The position numbers and the translations under genes were made by a program. The notes under the pieces are model-generated. The model was not told the origin of the DNA, searched no databases, and worked only from the letters and a program-made list of their open reading frames with translations. 19,408 bases of DNA from JAIVGZ01 sp964552205 (lineage in GTDB: Bacteria > Pseudomonadota > Gammaproteobacteria > Natronospirales > JAIVGZ01), in contig CAZKFT010000034.1 in assembly GCA_964552205.1 (NCBI GenBank), forward strand, positions 1 through 19,408, in the 5' to 3' direction. Numbering within the stretch: position 1 is the first letter of the stretch; each line of letters begins with the position of its first letter. This document shows positions 16,198 to 19,408 of the stretch, piece by piece.

Positions 16198-17113
16198 TCC
16201 AATCGATCAGTTATTTCTCACGGACGGGGGCCTTGAGACCACGCTCGTGTTCTTGGACGGCGTTGAGTTACCTGACTTCGCAGCCTTCCACCTTTTGAGC
16301 ACCAGTGAGGGGGCCGCATTGGTGGAGCGCAACCTGCGAGCCTATGCGGAGATCGCTCAGGCCGCGGGGACGGGGTTCCTTTTGGAAACACCGACGTGGC
16401 GGGCGAATCCGGACTGGGGTGAGCGGCTAGGATACGACCGTGCCGCATTGCGCGAAGTGAACTTGCAGGCGGTCGCCCTGGCAGAACGTATCCGTCGAGA
16501 CTACCGCGGCAGGATGTTGGTTAGCGGGTGCATCGGGCCGCGGGGTGATGGTTATGTAGTCGGTGGTCGGATGACGGTGGATGCAGCCGCGCAGTACCAC
16601 GGATTCCAAGTCTCGTGCTTCGCCGGGACCTCTGTCGACATGGTGTGCGCGATGACGATGACCACGGTGGAGGAGGCCGCCGGTGTGGTGTTGGCGGCTC
16701 ACCGCTGTGGGCTACCAGCCGTGGTGTCATTCACCGTGGAGACGGATGGGGCGCTACCGGATGGTACGCCGCTTGGTCATGCAATCATCGCCGTGGATGC
16801 CATTACCGGTGACTATCCGCTGTACTACATGGTGAACTGCGCACACCCGGTCCACTTCAAACATGTTCTCGACCCGGCAGCCCCGTGGGCAGCACGGTTG
16901 CGTGGTATCCGTGCGAATGCATCCACCCGGTCCCACGCCGAGCTCGAGTGTTGCACCGAACTGGATCGAGGTGACCCTGCCGCGCTCGCGCTTGCCTACC
17001 GGGCGTTGCGTACCAAGATGCCAGCACTCGACATACTGGGTGGATGTTGCGGGACTGACCCTGATCACCTGCAAGCCATCGCCGATCAGCTGGCTGCCAG
17101 GGTCGCCGCATGA
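16190..17113 (+). CDS. Homocysteine S-methyltransferase-family protein
   Basis: Cytosolic zinc-dependent thiol methyltransferase of the Hcy-binding-domain family (relatives: MmuM, BHMT, the N-terminal module of MetH). Known members move a methyl group from a donor such as S-methylmethionine or betaine to the thiol of homocysteine. The protein has 307 residues, a single TIM-barrel domain of normal length. The first strand reads LFLTDGGLETTLVF, the family's DGGxxT motif. Three zinc-ligand cysteines are intact: Cys217 in MVNCAHP and Cys286-Cys287 in ILGGCCGTDPDH. No cobalamin, folate or SAM-binding domain is attached. The gene sits between permeases 4 and 5, overlapping them by 8 and 4 bases, so it is certainly co-transcribed with them. 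The methyl donor and acceptor cannot be told from sequence. Confidence 0.88.
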   Translation: MSNPIDQLFLTDGGLETTLVFLDGVELPDFAAFHLLSTSEGAALVERNLRAYAEIAQAAGTGFLLETPTWRANPDWGERLGYDRAALREVNLQAVALAERIRRDYRGRMLVSGCIGPRGDGYVVGGRMTVDAAAQYHGFQVSCFAGTSVDMVCAMTMTTVEEAAGVVLAAHRCGLPAVVSFTVETDGALPDGTPLGHAIIAVDAITGDYPLYYMVNCAHPVHFKHVLDPAAPWAARLRGIRANASTRSHAELECCTELDRGDPAALALAYRALRTKMPALDILGGCCGTDPDHLQAIADQLAARVAA

Positions 17114-19408
17114 GTGACCTGCGTTTCGCGCTCAGGCAATTGCTGCACCGGCCCGGGTTGGCGGCGGTGGCCATCCTGACCCTGGCGGTCGGACTGGGCG
17201 CGAGCGCTGCCATTTTCTCCGTGGTCAACGGCGTGTTATTGAAGCCGCTGCCGTATCCGGACGCCGACCGCATCGTGTCCCTGTCCCATCTGTCCGAGGG
17301 TGGAGCGAGCAGCAACCTGCCGGACCCTGACTTCCTAGACCTCCAGCAACGCAGTCGCAGCTTCGAAGCCATGGCTCAGTACGGGGCGGGCATCGTGTCG
17401 GTCTCGGGTGGAAACCAGCCGACACGGACGGTGCGTGCACGCGTATCCGCTGACTTCTTCAGTGTGATGGGTGTGCAGCCGGTGCAGGGCAGGGTGTTCG
17501 CCGAGGCTGAACCGGTGGTGTTGGTCAGTGAGCACTATTGGCGAACTTACCTGGACGCGAGCCCGGACCTGTCCGGTTTGTTCCTACGGATTGATGAAAC
17601 CGAGCATGCGGTGGTGGGCGTGATGCCCGCTGGGTTCGGGTTCCCTGACGGCAGCGATATCTGGACGCCCCGCGAGCTCATGCCATATACCGCTGCCCGG
17701 ACCGCACACAACTGGCAGGCGGTCGGTCGTCTGCAACAAGGAGTATCGCTGGACGCGGCAGTTGCAGAACTGGGTGTGATCGTCACCGCACTGCGTGCCG
17801 AGCATGGCCAAGACATAACACTGGCCGCTGTCGGCGTAACCACCCTGCATGAACATGTGGTCGGTTCCTTACGCCCGATGTTGCTGGTTCTACAGGGCGC
17901 TGCGCTCCTTTTGGCACTCATCGCGTGGGCGAATGTGGCGAGCTTGTCGCTTGCGCGCGTCACTGCCCGTGAGCGTGAGCTAGCCATCCGGGTGGCGGTC
18001 GGAGCCGGTCGTCGACGCTTGGTGGGACAGTTCCTGACCGAAGCGGTGGTGTTGTCCGTGATCGGTACGGTCGCGGCCTTGGTATTCGCGGCCTGGGCCT
18101 TGGACGTGTTCCGTATGCTGATGCCCAGCGGCTTGCCGCGGGTCGAGAATGTGGCCTTGGATGCCTGGGTCATCGGCTTCACGTTCGGCATGGCTTTAGT
18201 TGCAGCACTGGTTCTCGGCCTCGTGGTTTCCGCCAGAGCCACCCGAAGCGCCATTGCAGGGGCAGCCAGCGAACGCTCCGTGGCCGGGGCGCGAATGCCG
18301 GCGACGCGTGCACTTGTCGTCGCGCAGGTCGCACTTGCGCTAGTGCTCGTCATCGGCACCGGGTTGTTGGCCAGAAGTTTCGCCTCCGTGATGCAGGTGG
18401 ATCCCGGGTTCCGAACCGAGAACATTCTCGTGATGCGCTTGGCGTTGCCGTGGCCCCAGAACGAGCAGGATGGTGTGCGCCAGACGCAATTGCACCAGAC
18501 CTTGTTGGAGCAAGTGCGAGGGCTGCCCGGCGTCGAGCGTGCCGGTATCACCAACCTTTCGCCGATGACCCCGGGCATGTGGAGCGGGACATTCCTCAAG
18601 CTCGAGCGACCGGATGAGATTCAGGGCTTCGAGGATTGGGGCAATCTGATGCGCGTACCCGGGCGGAACGGCCAGGCGCACTATCGCATCGTCAGTGATG
18701 GGTGGTTCGAGACCATGGGCATGCGCTTGGTCGCCGGACGACTGTTGGCATCGGAAGATGCGGGTATGTCCGTACATGCAGCCGTGGTCAGCGAGTCGCT
18801 GGCCCGCGAGCAGTGGCCGAACGAGGATCCGCTTGGCAAGCTCATCCACTTCGGCAACATGGACGGCATTCTGGTGCCGTTCACGATTGTTGGTGTTGTT
18901 TCCGACATTCACCATGCAGGGCTGGAGCGCCCGACCGCGCCGATGGTGTACGCGCATTTCCTACAGCGCCAGCCGCGACTCGCCCAGGCCGCTTACACGG
19001 TCGCCTCACACGGCGATCCGCTGGCATTGATTCCGCAGATGCGTCAGGTGGTCCAGGCAATCGATCCAGCATTGCCGCCAGCGTTCACCACAATGAACGA
19101 ACTGATGGCGAGTTCACTTGCCCAGCGGCGGTTCTCGCTGGCGCTCCTCGCGGCGTTCGGCGTCTCGGCGCTGGTTCTGGCCATCGTGGGCGTGTACGGC
19201 GCGGTCGCCTTCAGCGTCAGCCGCCGAACACGCGAAATCGGACTACGGATGGCCATCGGCGCGTCCGCCGACGGTATCGGGCGCATGGTGGTCACGGAAG
19301 GGCTGCGTACCTGTGCGATTGGGGCAGCGCTGGGGCTGATGGTCGCATTGTTACTCGGGCGAGCCGCGCAAAGTCTGGTGTGGGGAATATCGGTGTTTGA
19401 CCCTGTGA
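17110..19408 (+). CDS. Duplicated FtsX/MacB-type permease 5, cut by window edge
   Basis: Fifth permease, open from ATG 17110 (ATGA overlap with the methyltransferase stop; AGGG upstream) to the last base, 766 codons. MSDLRFALRQLLHRPG is the family N-terminus. TM1 is at about 17-38, a first periplasmic domain follows, and the first FtsX unit runs from about 257 with RELAIRVAVGAG. TM5 is at about 398-424, then a second periplasmic domain, and TM6 at about 675-702 followed by RTREIGLRMAIGAS. The sequence stops at VWGISVFDPV, just before the last membrane segment, so about 35-45 residues including a MEALRYE-like end should lie outside. The TGA in the final three bases is out of frame and is not the stop. 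Its first periplasmic domain is shorter than in the siblings. Confidence 0.9.
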   Translation, partial: MSDLRFALRQLLHRPGLAAVAILTLAVGLGASAAIFSVVNGVLLKPLPYPDADRIVSLSHLSEGGASSNLPDPDFLDLQQRSRSFEAMAQYGAGIVSVSGGNQPTRTVRARVSADFFSVMGVQPVQGRVFAEAEPVVLVSEHYWRTYLDASPDLSGLFLRIDETEHAVVGVMPAGFGFPDGSDIWTPRELMPYTAARTAHNWQAVGRLQQGVSLDAAVAELGVIVTALRAEHGQDITLAAVGVTTLHEHVVGSLRPMLLVLQGAALLLALIAWANVASLSLARVTARERELAIRVAVGAGRRRLVGQFLTEAVVLSVIGTVAALVFAAWALDVFRMLMPSGLPRVENVALDAWVIGFTFGMALVAALVLGLVVSARATRSAIAGAASERSVAGARMPATRALVVAQVALALVLVIGTGLLARSFASVMQVDPGFRTENILVMRLALPWPQNEQDGVRQTQLHQTLLEQVRGLPGVERAGITNLSPMTPGMWSGTFLKLERPDEIQGFEDWGNLMRVPGRNGQAHYRIVSDGWFETMGMRLVAGRLLASEDAGMSVHAAVVSESLAREQWPNEDPLGKLIHFGNMDGILVPFTIVGVVSDIHHAGLERPTAPMVYAHFLQRQPRLAQAAYTVASHGDPLALIPQMRQVVQAIDPALPPAFTTMNELMASSLAQRRFSLALLAAFGVSALVLAIVGVYGAVAFSVSRRTREIGLRMAIGASADGIGRMVVTEGLRTCAIGAALGLMVALLLGRAAQSLVWGISVFDPV

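Noticed and set aside
17547..18599. Long antisense open frame of 350 codons opposite permease 5, and similar ones at 9570-10301 and 13948-14829
   Set aside because: The sense-strand permease genes are clear family members. The antisense frames have Arg/Ser/Thr/Ala-rich translations without domains, typical shadows in G+C-rich coding DNA.
19406..19408. TGA at the very end of the window as the stop of permease 5
   Set aside because: It is out of frame: the last full codon is GTG at 19405-19407 and the expected final membrane segment and MEALRYE-like end are missing, so the gene continues outside.

Overview
The window looks like a chromosomal contig from a G+C-rich gammaproteobacterium. The main pointer is the left end, where a leucyl aminopeptidase gene (pepA) is divergent from lptF-lptG. 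That is the usual gammaproteobacterial arrangement, and the three proteins read as ordinary members of their families. The 100-N block at 11025-11124 shows that the sequence is a scaffolded draft or metagenome assembly. I see no tRNA, rRNA, CRISPR array, transposase or phage gene.

Left region (1-3720): a partial pepA on the minus strand, then a tightly overlapping plus-strand operon lptF-lptG-yfcF. It encodes the two permease subunits of the LPS transporter, followed by a YfcF-like glutathione transferase.

Control region (3721-4035): 315 bases that contain a textbook sigma-54 enhancer-dependent promoter. There are dyad or palindromic elements at about -122, -96 and -78, a perfect IHF consensus at about -51, and a -24/-12 element TGGCACGGGCCTTGCA at 3831-3846. 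The predicted transcription start is near 3857, leaving a leader of about 180 nt.

Right region (4036-19408, continuing past the edge): one long unidirectional operon with overlaps or gaps of only a few bases. The order is a MacA/HlyD-type adaptor, a stand-alone MacB/LolD-class ATPase, a small secreted protein of unknown function, four complete-length FtsX/MacB-type permeases of about 800 residues (one interrupted by the assembly gap), a homocysteine S-methyltransferase-family enzyme, and a fifth permease cut by the window edge. Each permease is an internal tandem duplication (TM1, periplasmic domain, three TMs, then the same again), so each polypeptide is a pseudo-dimer of a MacB-type membrane half. 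The architecture resembles the ADOP (acidobacterial duplicated orphan permease) type. There is only one ATPase and one adaptor in view for five permeases.

Working model (inference): an enhancer-binding activator, probably encoded outside the window, switches on a sigma-54 promoter. This drives an envelope export or mechanotransmission system in which one ATPase energises several paralogous pseudo-dimeric permeases, and the adaptor may link them to an outer-membrane channel. The embedded methyltransferase is the most unexpected gene: it is translationally locked into the array and may act on the transported compound or on the metabolism that produces it.
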